DNA of 64,000 nt, from positions 424,995 to 488,994 of the forward strand of contig CAJJDP010000065.1 in NCBI GenBank assembly GCA_905182995.1, given 5' to 3'. Each line of letters starts with the position of its first letter. Positions within the stretch are counted from its first letter, which is position 1. The notes beneath the pieces were generated by a model that did no database searches, had not been told where the DNA came from, and saw only the letters and a program-made list of their open reading frames with translations. This document shows positions 48,385 to 59,146 of the stretch, piece by piece. The stretch comes from Paramecium octaurelia. Lineage: Eukaryota > Ciliophora > Oligohymenophorea > Peniculida > Parameciidae. Made by a program: the position numbers and the translations under genes.

Positions 48385-48573
48385 ATGAATGGAGATTTTG
48401 AAATACATTATTATTATAGTGAAAATACTAAAGAGGAATTAATTAAATAACTTAAAATTCTATAAATAAATGTAAATGATTAAGATTTTAATAGTGAATA
48501 TTTTTACAGGTTTCCAAATTTTGAATGTTCGATCCATTAATAATATATTAAATATTTATATAAACATAAATGA
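48385..48573 (+). CDS. Short reading frame, 62 aa, overlapping the kinase start
   Basis: MNGDFEIHYYYSENTKEE... to TGA; composition (Asp, Glu, Ser, Phe, Tyr) looks coding. Its TGA (48571-48573) overlaps the ATG of the following kinase (48570-48572) as ATGA. It could be an independent small gene, or the true N-terminus of the kinase if one base is missing in the AAA before the stop, since adding one A there fuses the frames as ...LYKHKMILELNSFF. No intron with GT...AG joins them. Confidence 0.4.
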
Positions 48574-50357
48574 TATTGGAATTGAATTCATTTTTTGACT
48601 ATCCAGAAAATTAAGGCAAATCCACCAAAATATGGTAACCTGTTGATTTAGAAATATATAATGTAATATAAATTTAGTAAATGTTATTAAGAATGACATC
48701 ATCATTTTTTAAGAAGACTGCCGCAAAATCAGTAAAAAATAGAAACAACTAAAATTGATTACAATCTAATTAGGAAATGAACATATATATTATATTAAAG
48801 ACCAAACCATATCTTAGCTTAATATAACAGTGGCTGTAATGACAACTTATAGGCATGATGAATTTGGCATTATCATAAGAATTTCTCGAAATGGCAAATA
48901 TGTTGATTTATAATTTGATGAATATGTTGTATTTAAGAATATGATGGCAACAAGATGCCTATAAACGACCTTTCATGATGAATTTGGAGTAACAAAGATG
49001 ATAGGAAAAGGAAGTTTTGCCAAAGTTTATTTTGCAACGAAGAAATCCACAGGAGTCAATTATGCAGTTAAAGCATTTAACAAAGAATTTATGCAGGAGT
49101 AATTTAAGGGAAGAGAATCATTAGAAAATGAAATCAAAGTTATGAGGAGATTAAATTAAGAAAACCTAGTGAGATTATATGAAACCTATGAAACCCAAAA
49201 CTCAATCTATTTTATATTGGATATTTTAAAAGGAGGTGAATTATTAGCAAGAGTCAAATAATAACCATTGAGTGCTCCAAGTTTGTAAAAGTTAATGTAC
49301 AATTTGATGAAAGCGCTTTGTCATTTGCATTCCAAAAAGTGCATGCATAGAGACCTAAAACCAGAAAATCTATTATTAAAAGAGAAAGATAATGATACAG
49401 ACATTGTTATTGCTGATTTTGGATTAGCTTGTTTCTTAAGTGAGGATATCTTATTTAAAAGATGTGGAACTCCAGGATTTGTTGCTCCAGAAATATTATT
49501 ATATAAAGAAGGAGATCCGTTTTACGATGAAAAATGTGATGTATTCAGTGCTGGTGTTATCTTTTATGTTTTATTAACAGGGAGGTAACCATTTTAAGGA
49601 ACCGATTATAAAGGAATTCTTAGAGCAAATAAAAATTGCGAAATTAATTACGAATTAAAATAGATTCTAGCTGTAAACTATATTAAGATAATTAATATAG
49701 GCACCTATGTAGTTAGTAGATTTAATGAAGAAAATGTTGTGCCCTGATCCAAAAATTAGAGTCTCTTCAGAAGAATGCCTTAAACATCCTTATTTTAAGG
49801 AAATCTTCAAGGAGTAAGATCTAATAGATGTTTAAGAAAGTCTCAGGGATTATGATAAAGATTTTGTTTATTTATTAGGCAAATAATAAGGGTAATGGAT
49901 TGATTAACAGATAGTCCACCAAGTTAAGTTGGTTCGATGCAATTATAATAAAGATAACCTGCTTTGAATGGTAGAATTGACACTATGGGTTCATTTTCAA
50001 ATGTATCCAATAATGGATCAGTTACAAGATTAGATTAGAAGCCGCAATTACAACATAGTAAATTTAGTCAATTCGGACATGCAAATAAGCAGCAACCTTA
50101 ATCAGATGCAAGTACATTAAATCATATATATAGACTCACCTGCAATGAGGAAGAATTTGTAATCAGATCTACGTAAAACAGCCCTTAAGAATTCATTTTA
50201 ATAATAAATCAATCAATTAAGTAAAGATGATGACTGTGTGAATGATGAGGCTGCTCATTTAGAAGATGCTATATCAAAATTAAATTCTTAGACTCCAAAA
50301 ATGGGAGGATTAAAAAAAGCAAATTCATTTAAAATACCAAAATCATCTATGGAATGA
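48570..50357 (+). CDS. CaMK-type protein kinase with N-terminal PH-like region
   Basis: 561 aa after introns 48663-48691, 49673-49700, 49892-49914 and 50112-50133. The first 130 residues (FFDYPENQGKSTKIWQPVDL, IQLGNEHIYYIKDQ) form a beta-rich module resembling the PH-like domain seen in many ciliate kinases. The kinase domain follows: IGKGSFAKVYFA, YAVKAFNKE, CMHRDLKPENLLLKE, IVIADFGLACFLS, FVAPEILL and CDVFSAGVIFYVLLTGRQPF, complete in catalytic residues. The tail is Gln/Ser-rich (PPSQVGSMQLQQRQPALNG), without EF hands, so it is not a CDPK. Intron 1 ends in AAG. Its stop is 12 bp from the convergent next gene. Confidence 0.85.
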
Positions 50358-50369
50358 GATATACTATAA

Positions 50370-51085
50370 TCATTAATCCCGTTTGCCTGAAAATATTCTA
50401 TTTATCATCTTCAATTATTGTTTAGTTTATAAAAATGATACAGGTTAACCAATAGTTGGTAACTTTGTTTAAGTTCCTCTTAGTTGTTATTTATTAATTG
50501 TTTGTTTTAATTACAACTACTACATACATTACTACTTTGGGCATTCGATATCTTGGATGAAGTTGCTCATTGTTTCTCTTTTACTTTATCCACTATGTAT
50601 TCTAAATACTTATCTGAATCCTTGGCTAGAGTTTCTTTATTAGAAGATATCAGGAAGCTTTTTTGTTTATTTGAAGGGAGGACTTTAGTGTTCATCATTC
50701 ATCTATAAGAATTCATTCATGAACTTAAATTAATCCCCAAAACTAAATTGTTAGGGGTAACTAGAGCGTTGATTTACATTAGAACTAAATATTCGATTAT
50801 TGTTAGATTTTCTATCCTCTGAATTTGTATGCAATTCTGATCTTTTTCTCATTCCACATATTTATGGAGGAGTATGTTACCCTTCAACTCCAGAATTATC
50901 AGAACTTCTCTTGGATGTAGTTCTTAAATTTGATTAATTCATTAATACATCTGGGTTGATGGATTTGAAACATTTCTCTGAACAGGATGTTTCAACAATC
51001 GTCTTGTATGAACAAATTTCTGTTTCATTCCTTAATTATCAACAGGGAAGAAAAAGTTTGCTGTCTTTTCTAACTCATCATTCAT
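50370..51085 (-). CDS. Hypothetical Ser/Gln-rich basic protein, 229 aa
   Basis: Begins MNDELEKTANFFFPVDNQGM and has one intron (50923-50948, ending AAG). The sequence is polar and probably disordered: RRLLKHPVQRNVSNPSTQ, TSKRSSDNSGVEGQHTPPQ, RIFSSNVNQRSSYPQQFSFG, then QQLRGTQTKLPTIGQPV near the end. Several Arg-x-x-Ser contexts could be kinase sites. Without the intron the two halves lie in different frames with TGA stops, so the junction is needed. I do not recognise a family. It is convergent with the kinase gene, 12 bp apart at the stops. Confidence 0.6.
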
Positions 51086-51138
51086 CTTTATCTATAAAAA
51101 CTTTCTTAATGCTTAATATATTTTAATTATTATTAAAT

Positions 51139-52088
51139 ATGATATTCTTATTCTTTCCATTTTTATCTGCGCAATTACTTTATCCCTACCCTTAAATTCA
51201 ATCTACTGAATCACTAGAACTCCTTCAAATTATCACCTAATAACAACAATGCTCACATTTATATCAACATTCAAATCATCAAAATATCCATACATAGTAT
51301 ATCCATTCTAATAATTATCAAGATTATTAATTTAAGCTATCCTCAACTAATGGATAAAATGTGCCAAAATTGCTATTCAATATTATAATCACAAACAATT
51401 TGATCTATATCCAACATTCTAAAATATTAAACTAAACCACAATAGCAAACTCAATTAAACGTTGTTTGAATAATTGACTAAGCTTTTACCACCACATTCT
51501 CCTTTTTTAAATGTATTAGAACCGTCATATTTGTGGGCCTAAAATATGACACATGTTTTTTTAAAAATCAAATTTACTACCAAAATTGACGTACCTGGAG
51601 CATAAACTGTCAATAAATTTCTAATAAATATAACTGAACCCTCCTTATACATAGAAGCATACTCATTTGAATTACTCAATCGATATGTTTTAAGAATTCA
51701 AACTTATAAATTTATGAATCCAAATTATTTTCATCATAAATTTGTTGAATTAGGTTAAGTTATTATTGAAATCCTAAAGAGTCCTTCTCCTTATTTTTGG
51801 AAAAACATCCATTCAAATATCATGTACAATCCCCCAAATCAATATATTTGGTGGGATATGTATTATTAATATAGAGGATAATTAGAAGTGGCATTTGGAT
51901 TATTAGAGGACACTGAAAATAAAAGAGAAGAAATCGAAAGATAGAAACTATCAGAAGATTTAAAGTTGAGAGAAAGCAAAAAATAATATAATAAAATAAA
52001 AGAGGATAATTAAGAATTATATAAATAATTATATTGTAGGTTTTGTGCTCCTCTAAATGGAGATGAATGGTCAAGTTGGATTATATGA
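51139..52088 (+). CDS. Secreted or ER protein with CS-like domain, frame broken near the 5' end
   Basis: A frame from 51249 to the stop gives 279 aa: KLLPPHSPFLNVLEPSYLW, NMTHVFLKIKFTTKIDVPGA, SLYIEAYSFELLNRYVL, then PNQYIWWDMYYQYRGQLEVA and a helical, charged end (EENIE-like KREEIERQKLSEDLKLRE) with CRFCAPLNGDEWSSW. The beta pattern with NMTHVFLKIKF resembles a CS (p23/NudC-like) domain. In another frame, an ATG at 51139 opens a signal peptide MIFLFFPFLSAQLLYPYPQ, expected for such proteins. No GT...AG intron connects the two frames, so a single-base sequence error or real frameshift around 51200-51480 is likely. The function is unknown. Confidence 0.5.
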
Positions 52089-52113
52089 TCAAATAATATT
52101 CTATATATAATAT

Positions 52114-52489
52114 TCATTATTTTGGTATTTGATCAAAGAATTTATTTAATTGATCTGGTGGCAACATTCCTGTAAAATTATTCACTTTTTTTCCATTTTA
52201 GAATAAAAATACAGTTGGTACTACTTCGATATTATTGAGATTTGCTAATTATTCATGTTAATCAATGTCAATTTTTATTAAGGTAACATTTGGATGATCT
52301 TTTACTTTTTGCTCTAATAATGGAGTCAATCTTTTGCATGGTCCACACCATCTAAATTATTATACATTAAAATTACGTTGCGTAAAAGTCAACTATGACT
52401 GGCTTGCTAGCTTTAAGAACATCCTATTCCCAATTTGTGAAGTTTTAAATACTACCAAAGCTTTTAATTAACTTGTTTAATCTAAACAT
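52114..52489 (-). CDS. Thioredoxin, possibly mitochondrial
   Basis: 116 aa after one intron (52352-52376). The active site is intact: VIVDFYATWCGPCKRLTPLL, with the intron splitting the Thr codon just before WCGPC. Further family marks are IKIDIDQHEQLANLNNIEVV, the cis-proline PTVFLF, and NGKKVNNFTGMLPPDQL. The N-terminus MFRLNKLIKSFGSIQNFTNW adds about 15 residues to a bare thioredoxin and is basic and amphipathic, which would suit a short mitochondrial presequence. The protein reduces disulphides in partner enzymes. It ends 25 bp from the convergent upstream gene. Confidence 0.93.
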
Positions 52490-54570
52490 AAATAAAATTA
52501 AATAATTAATAAAATTGTAGTTATCCAAATAATAATTAGAAGTTATTTAATATGATATCTTTATAAAATGTTTTAAATAATATAATTAAAATTACTTGCT
52601 ATACATCTGAATTCTTACATTTATAATTCTGATTGCCGATTGATATTTGGCTAAACAGATATAATTATATAAACATTGCTTAAGAATTTCAGTAAATGGA
52701 ATTACCCAAATAAATTTTATTATAGTACATGCAATTATTAAAAAATATTTTGTCCATTGTAATTTTATTCTTTGATTAATTACATAGTTAAAGAAAAACA
52801 CACTAAAGTAACATTACGTAAAATCTATTTGATTAAATGCTATATTAACATTTTCGTCTGTCTGAAATTATAAATCCTTTTGTTTAGTTTGAGATTTCTA
52901 TCAAGAAAATGAGTTAAACGAACTTTGGGCTATAATTTTCTTCATTTATATTTTGTTGATCTCAATTTCAATAATTACTTATTTTATCAGTGGGTTGAGA
53001 TTTTTTGATCATATAAAGTTAAATCATGAGTATTCTTTAAATATTTTATCTTTATATTAACTCTTAATTTACTTTTATTATATCAGCAAAGCTAAATTTC
53101 ATAACTGTTCAGAGAACTTTCCAATCGTACTCATATTTCTCAAATGAAATACGAATTTTTATAAAAATCAAAACTTAGGATCAATTAAATTTATACTATT
53201 TTTGTATATCTGAGATTATTAAGCCTATTGTATAGATATTCACTTTAAGTTGATTAACTTTGATTATATTCTAATTTATAGTAAAATTTTCATCATTTTA
53301 TTTAGCTTTACCTTGATTCAACCATTTTCTATTAGACCTTAATGAAATTCACCTTTATATTTCTATTCCTATTTCCTAAAAAGAATTAAAATTACAATTT
53401 TGAGAATAGGTTAAATTTTTGCTATCTCTGAATGAACTGACCAATAGAGTTTGCAAGATATTGGAGAAATTATTTTCAGTTTGGTGATATGATCAATATA
53501 TATATCATCTAGGAGATGAATGAACTAGAAATATGGAAAGTTATATATACTCAATTTTAAATTACACACAACATTCTAATTTTACTTCAAAAGTATAACA
53601 CATTACTTTTTAAATAATAGAATCATTGATCAATTTATTTAAATCTCTTTCTACACTATTTCCTCTTTATGTAAAACAAGTTCTTATTAATAATTTATTT
53701 GTTGCATTTAATTTTTTATCCCTAAAGCTTTCGATATTTCTAAAGTCCCCTTCATTTTAGATAGATTCAATAATAACTTGAAGATAAACAACATTAAACT
53801 TTTCAATTTCTAGTTATTCAAGATTAAAAGATGACCAAAACTGATAAATAGTTTAACTTCTATATACTTAAATTTCTGAACTATTATTAAGTTTAACTAT
53901 TTCAATTATATTTCCTACTATTTATTAATTTTTTTGTTTTGATTTTCAGTTAGAAATGTGTTGTTTTATTAGGATTAAGTTTTGTCCAAATTTTCTTATT
54001 GAAGTAAACCTCTGATTTACTATGCTTTTGGCACATAGCTATGAATAAATATATATACATTTAGAATAGCAATATTTATTTATTAAAAAAATTTACATCA
54101 AGATTATTGTAATATTTAACTGCTCAATATTAAGAATTACTCTAAGAAGTAAAATGCTTAAAGAAAATTATCTATCATTATCCTTAATGATCAAATATTT
54201 AAATTACACTGTAGCATCACAATTAAGTATTTTAATACATATAGAAAATTTTCTGTGAAAATGTTATGACTGATAACACAGAATTCAGTTTTACAACTTA
54301 TTAATGTTATATTTTACACCTTTTTAGAATAAAAATGAAATAATCAGAAAAAAGATATTCTCTTTTTCTCTAAAGTTAGTTAATTTTCAATGGATTTAAA
54401 TAGTCTATTCAAATATAATCAACATCAAGACTGGGCAATCGTAAACAAATGACTTGTTGAGGAATATCATAAATTTTTGAACTTATCCAATCAAATTGCA
54501 ATTATTTTAATTAAAGACACTATGATGATTTAAAGAAAAAAATAATTTAAGTTGTTGATAAAACCTTCAA
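52490..54570. other. AT-rich 2-kb region without a supported gene
   Basis: No clear start, family motif or consistent set of introns was found. Long minus-strand frames exist, but because only TGA terminates, AT-rich noise easily produces open stretches rich in Lys, Asn, Ile, Phe and Gln. A few segments (for instance MKGTLEISKALGIKN near 53.7 kb, and MKFSFADIIKVNQ near 53.1 kb) look less random and may be remnants of a decayed minus-strand gene. No RNA gene was recognised. Confidence 0.4.
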
Positions 54571-55807
54571 ATGTAATAAAAATTGAAAGGGGAACAAAAT
54601 TTTTGGAAGAACAAAATTGATAAAGAACAAAATTTGAATTATCTTTAAGGAACATTTTATTTAAATTATTTTGTAGATAAAGACCAGAATTAATTGAAAT
54701 AAAAGAATATAGAAAGTTAAGAATCAATAAAAAATGAAAGTCAATAAAAAATTGATGAGAGTTTAGAAAAAGCTGAAGAAAAAATTTAGGATGATTTTTT
54801 AGACTCATCCTCTATTGATTCAAACTTAGAACCTATCCAATATTGCTTTATGGTATCATATCTAATAAGCCCAACTGAATAGTATTTGATAGTGAATACA
54901 AAACAAGTTAATTATTGGTAAGTTTCAGATAAAATAATCATTTTAGACCTTAAAAATTAAATGTTTTTTTCATTTTCGTTTAAAACTGATCATATTGGAG
55001 CACCTCCTACATGTTTTTTATCTGATTATTTAATAAGTGTTGATGCAAAATATGGAGGAAAGGTGTATTTTATTTTTATGGATTTATTAAATCATTGGGG
55101 ATAGAAATTTATTATAACCTATAATTATCCATTGATTTAATTGAATTATGATCGTTAATTAAATTGCGTATTTTTATTGACGAAAAATAACAAAATTATA
55201 AAATAATAATTGAATTTAATAAACCTGAATTAGGAGGTATAAATTGTGTTGAATTTTAAAAAAGGATGGCCATAAAATATGCTGGAAAGTTATCCATTAC
55301 AAAGTTTTGATATTCTTAATGATTCCTTAGCTTTAATCAGCAATAGAATCAATTAATTGTTCTTAATAAAAATAAGTAACGAAATATAAGTAGTTAAATA
55401 TTATTATTGGAAATCAGTAAAATCTGAAGTGACTAAATTACCTTTTAATAATAGTATGGCTGTAATTAGCAATTAATTGGAGGATATTTCACCAATCTTA
55501 ATCGATTATAAGAGGGGAAGATTAATTCGAAAGGCACCTAAAGGAGGGGCTAATAGTCATCTATATTCATATAAAGGATCTTGTTTCCTATCCAGTATTT
55601 ATTAATCTTATTTCTTCAGGCATTTAACAAGAAGATAGTTAGGGGGTACTTTAGTCGTAAGGAATGATATTTGATATTTTAAGAGGAAATCTAAAATATA
55701 AAAAGTTGATGGATAAGATTTCGCTCGAATAAAATAACATTAAATTTACTCATAATATAATTGCACAATATTGCAATGATACAATTAACTACAAGTTGAT
55801 ATTTTGA
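54571..55807 (+). CDS. Hypothetical protein, 403 aa
   Basis: Starts MQQKLKGEQNFWKNKIDKEQ; an acidic linker (ESLEKAEEKIQDDFLDSSS) precedes a beta-rich body: IQYCFMVSYLISPTEQYLIV, FSFSFKTDHIGAPPTCFLSD, YGGKVYFIFMDLLNHWGQKF, SFDILNDSLALISNRINQLF and KGGANSHLYSYKGSCF. The repeating strand pattern might be a small beta-propeller, but no family signature is visible. One intron near the 3' end (55595-55619, ending CAG) moves the frame into QQEDSQGVLQSQGMIFDIL and on to TGA at 55805; unspliced, the frame would stop at 55672. Function unknown. Confidence 0.6.
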
Positions 55808-56120
55808 ATTCATTATAATGAATGTCATAGTATTATTATTTAAAAAACTAATTGTCTCTTTATAAAATTATAATCGCATAATCATAAAGTATATGATTTT
55901 GATAAATCTTTTAAGGACCTATCTTTCTATATTTACTGATTATTAGCCTATACTTGTAAAGAAAATAATCAAATTTATGAAAATGAGCACAATTGAACAA
56001 GAATTTCACATCTTATTTAAAATTAAAGCAATAATATTATTTGAAAAATGATTATTATATATATGCAGTGAATTATTTATATTAATTTAAATATTCTGAA
56101 TAAGAAAATATTGATATTAT
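55808..56120. terminator. Convergent 3' spacer ending in an inverted repeat
   Basis: About 310 AT-rich bases between two stops. A perfect 14-bp inverted repeat, GAATAAGAAAATAT at 56098-56111 and its complement at 56131-56144, straddles the stop of the WD40 gene. Whether it functions in 3'-end formation is unknown; in so AT-rich a context chance is possible. Confidence 0.3.
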
Positions 56121-58145
56121 TCATTATTGATATTTTCTTATTCTGATGCATCTACTTTCATTGTCCCATGTAACTAGATATTTACCATCTCTAGTCATAG
56201 CACCATATAGATAAACATCTGAACTTTAAATTGATTGCACAACAGAAAATTCATTATTTTTCTGATTGATTTAAATAATATTAATGGTGTTCCCAGTTTT
56301 GTGTAATAGAATAGATTTTTCTTCAATCATTTATTAAGAAAAAAAATCCAATCTATTATCTTTTGAGTATACTTTAAGCTCTTAGATGATCGAGAAATTT
56401 AGCGTTTCTTAATCTCTCTTATATATCTAAAGAACTGCTTAATCATAAGGTTAGAAAGTGAATAAATCATCCTTAATAAATCTTAAACTATATCCGCACT
56501 TATTTGTAGGTATAATCAAATTTATATACCATAGTTTCCTATTTTAAGAATATTAAGTCAAAAAGATCTCAGTTCCAGTTGAACAAGAAATAAGTTAAGT
56601 TGAAGAAGGGTTGAGACTTAAGCTACGTACTTCGGCAGAATGACCATTTAGTATTTATTTGCAATACCATTGACTATCTTTCTTAGACCAGAATCTTATG
56701 GAACGATCATCACAACCAGAGATAATCAGGTCTTCTCTATTATTCATGATTACTCCAGCCCTTACATAATCAGTATGTCCTTCCAAAACCTATTAGCAAT
56801 ACCAAAGGTTGTTACTATCACAAGACCATATCATGATTTTACAGTCATTGCAACCCGAAATGAATTAATTAGTCCTATTCATAAAGTATAAACATCTCAC
56901 ATAATCTTTGTGGTCGTTTAAGATTTATCTTAAAGTTAATTGGCCTTGTTTAAATTCAAATACCTTAATAATACAATTGCATCCAACCACCAAAATGCTG
57001 GAATCACTATTGAAAGCAAATGATAAGCATTTATCTTCTTTAACATTATATTACTCCAGTAACTAATAATTCAAAGGAATAGCTTAATTTGTAGGTTCAA
57101 CAAACTCACTATTTTGAAAATCATTGACTGATGGCTTATTCCAATACTTGAGAAATGATTCAAACTGAGCAATCAGCATATTAGAAAAACATTTTGATTA
57201 ATTCAATATATTCGAGATTTGGATGTCTTTATATTTAAACTCCTATTCAATTTATTCATTCTAATTTCTCTAACTGCAGATGTAAGCTACATCCACTAAT
57301 TAACTTGTGGATAATTCAGTCCATTCTTACTGCATCAAGTAAAACTGTTGGTGAAATTAATCATTTTCGAAATTAGTTTAATTATTCAATTATTAATTGA
57401 TTTAATCAATTAACTTTTGAAAATGTAATTGTAATGAGTTAATTGTTTAGAAAATGATGTGTGATTTTTATGCCAATTTGTTCTAGGCCAAATTAAAAGA
57501 CCTTGCAGTTTCTAGTATATATTCATTCCATCTATTTTTCAAACTTTAAATGGTAATGTATTATCCATTTTTATTTAATTATCTACAGTATTCACAAGCT
57601 AGCTTATTAGATATTTCTCCATTTAATTAAACATATCTTATACTTTCTTTGTGTTGTTCGCAAGTCCAAGTCCCATCTTTTTACTTTTACTGAGGTAAAA
57701 ATATTCTATTAAAATTTCTGATTGAATCGTCGAACTTTATTTGTGAAATTTTCTAAAATAAGTTATTTAAAGCTTCCGAATTTACAAAATTCCTTAATTT
57801 ATTCTTCAAAACTTCTTTGATCCTTTCTCCATCCTCTAATTATTCAGATATTAATAAATTTAATTTATTAGGGTTACTATAAACATTGGAAGGTAGTTAG
57901 TAAAGGAAAGATGCAATTTAATTTGATTTAAGTTCCAATTATTAGACTTAATCATCCAAACTTTTCATATAATCTATTGATGAATCAATAAAAGAAGTCA
58001 TCTATTTTTGAATATCACTTTTAAGAGCAATTAATATCTTCATAGCTAGTTGAGTATCCTTTTAATAGAGAGGCAACCATTTTTCCTTAAGGTTCTACTC
58101 AATATTCCATGTATCTTGCACTTCTAGATTATAATCTTAAAACAT
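56121..58145 (-). CDS. WD40-repeat protein with N-terminal coiled coil and Cys/His cluster
   Basis: 674 aa in one intronless frame. Residues 1-130 are helical (KILIALKSDIQKQMTSFID, LDDQVQQLELKSNQIASFLY). A Cys/His segment around residue 160 (TWTCEQHKESIRYVQL, KLACEYCRQLNKNGQYI) resembles a single B-box-like or RING-remnant finger. After another helical part, WD repeats begin near residue 355: VRCLYFMNRTNQFISGCND, KIMIWSCDSNNLWY, LEGHTDYVRAGV, LIISGCDDRSIRFWSKK, LNGHSAEVRSLSLNPSSTQL. Later blades are degenerate, the C-terminus being RCIRIRKYQQ. TRIM-like order (finger, coiled coil, propeller) suggests a scaffold or ubiquitin-related role, but the finger is too incomplete to call a RING. Confidence 0.85.
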
Positions 58146-58544
58146 AATATGAATTATTAATTATTAAAATCAAATCCATAATATTCTTCTTTTAAGATGA
58201 ACTTAAGATACCAAACTTATAAAATACGATATCTTTCATAAATTCAAAGTACAGATGGATTTCTTCGTCCTTCTACATTATCAAAGTAGTATCCCTCAAA
58301 AGTGATTATGACATAATTTGCATATAAGTTTTATCTTCCACCATCTAATTAACTCTGTAATTTTGGTTTTTAAATTGTTCTCTTACAATTGGCAAGAATC
58401 AACATCTATTATTAATACAAATTGTTTGAAAGTTTAGAATCTTCACAATTATTTAACGAGAGGAAGAAACATACAGGGCTTGCTTAATCACAAAAGAGTA
58501 TTGTATCATAAACCTCTAATTATAATTATTTTAGAATCAGTCAT
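58099..58544 (-). CDS. Candidate LYR-motif-like small protein, frame unresolved
   Basis: From MTDSKIIIIR a proposed intron (about 58476-58510, AAG-ending) leads to ALYVSSSRQIIVKIL, and a later open segment reads FLPIVREQFKNQNYRVNQM followed by YMQIMSQSLLRDTT, which resembles the helices of LYR/complex-I-assembly proteins. One TGA between the segments is unexplained, and the frame would run 47 bases into the WD40 gene. Weak: it may be a real small gene with an intron I failed to place, or a relic. Confidence 0.25.
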
Positions 58545-59146
58545 TAAAAATAAGCATTTTATTATTCCTTTATATACTTTCTATAAAGGCAGTTTCGCAT
58601 GTTTGAAAAATGATTTTGTTTAAAAAGCACTTAGTGGTAGATAGAGGTCGAGGGAACAAATGGTTGCTTCATTTATAATCATACTATTAACAAGTTGGAA
58701 ATTAAGCAACATAAAAATCATTAATAATTTTTTTAGAGTATTTATTTGTGCAATTAATGCTAGAGGGTAATCTATTAGAATTTATATTAGATAAGGATAG
58801 AATTTGGATTAGAAAATAAATAATATGCTTATTAGTTTTTTTTTATATTTTTTATGCGCTATTTATGAATTAAATTTATTTCTTTAATAATTTTGTTTAT
58901 TATTATAATATTCGATCATATACTTCTTGCTTTAAGAAGGATGAAACTAAAAATTGAAATAATTTCTTTATTATTGCAACAAAAATGGATATTGTTTATA
59001 AAATATCATTACTTTTGTATTATTAAATGAGCCAAAAAAATATATTTTAATCATATTAAAATTAATCAATATTGATTAAACTTTGAAGTATAAAATGTTA
59101 GTATTAACTAATTGTGTTCAAATAAAATTACAAAAATCAAAACATT
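58545..59146. other. AT-rich intergenic region with one GC-richer patch
   Basis: Mostly A+T with no supported gene. A patch at about 58626-58672 (containing TAGAGGTCGAGGGAAC) is clearly richer in G and stands out, but it fits no tRNA or 5S pattern that I can recognise. It could be a small structured RNA or part of a 5' UTR. Confidence 0.3.

Noticed and set aside
52592..52801. Minus-strand membrane-like frame of 69 codons
   Set aside because: No start context or family match; AT-rich noise in this code often gives Ile/Phe/Tyr/Lys-rich frames. Left as part of the unassigned region.
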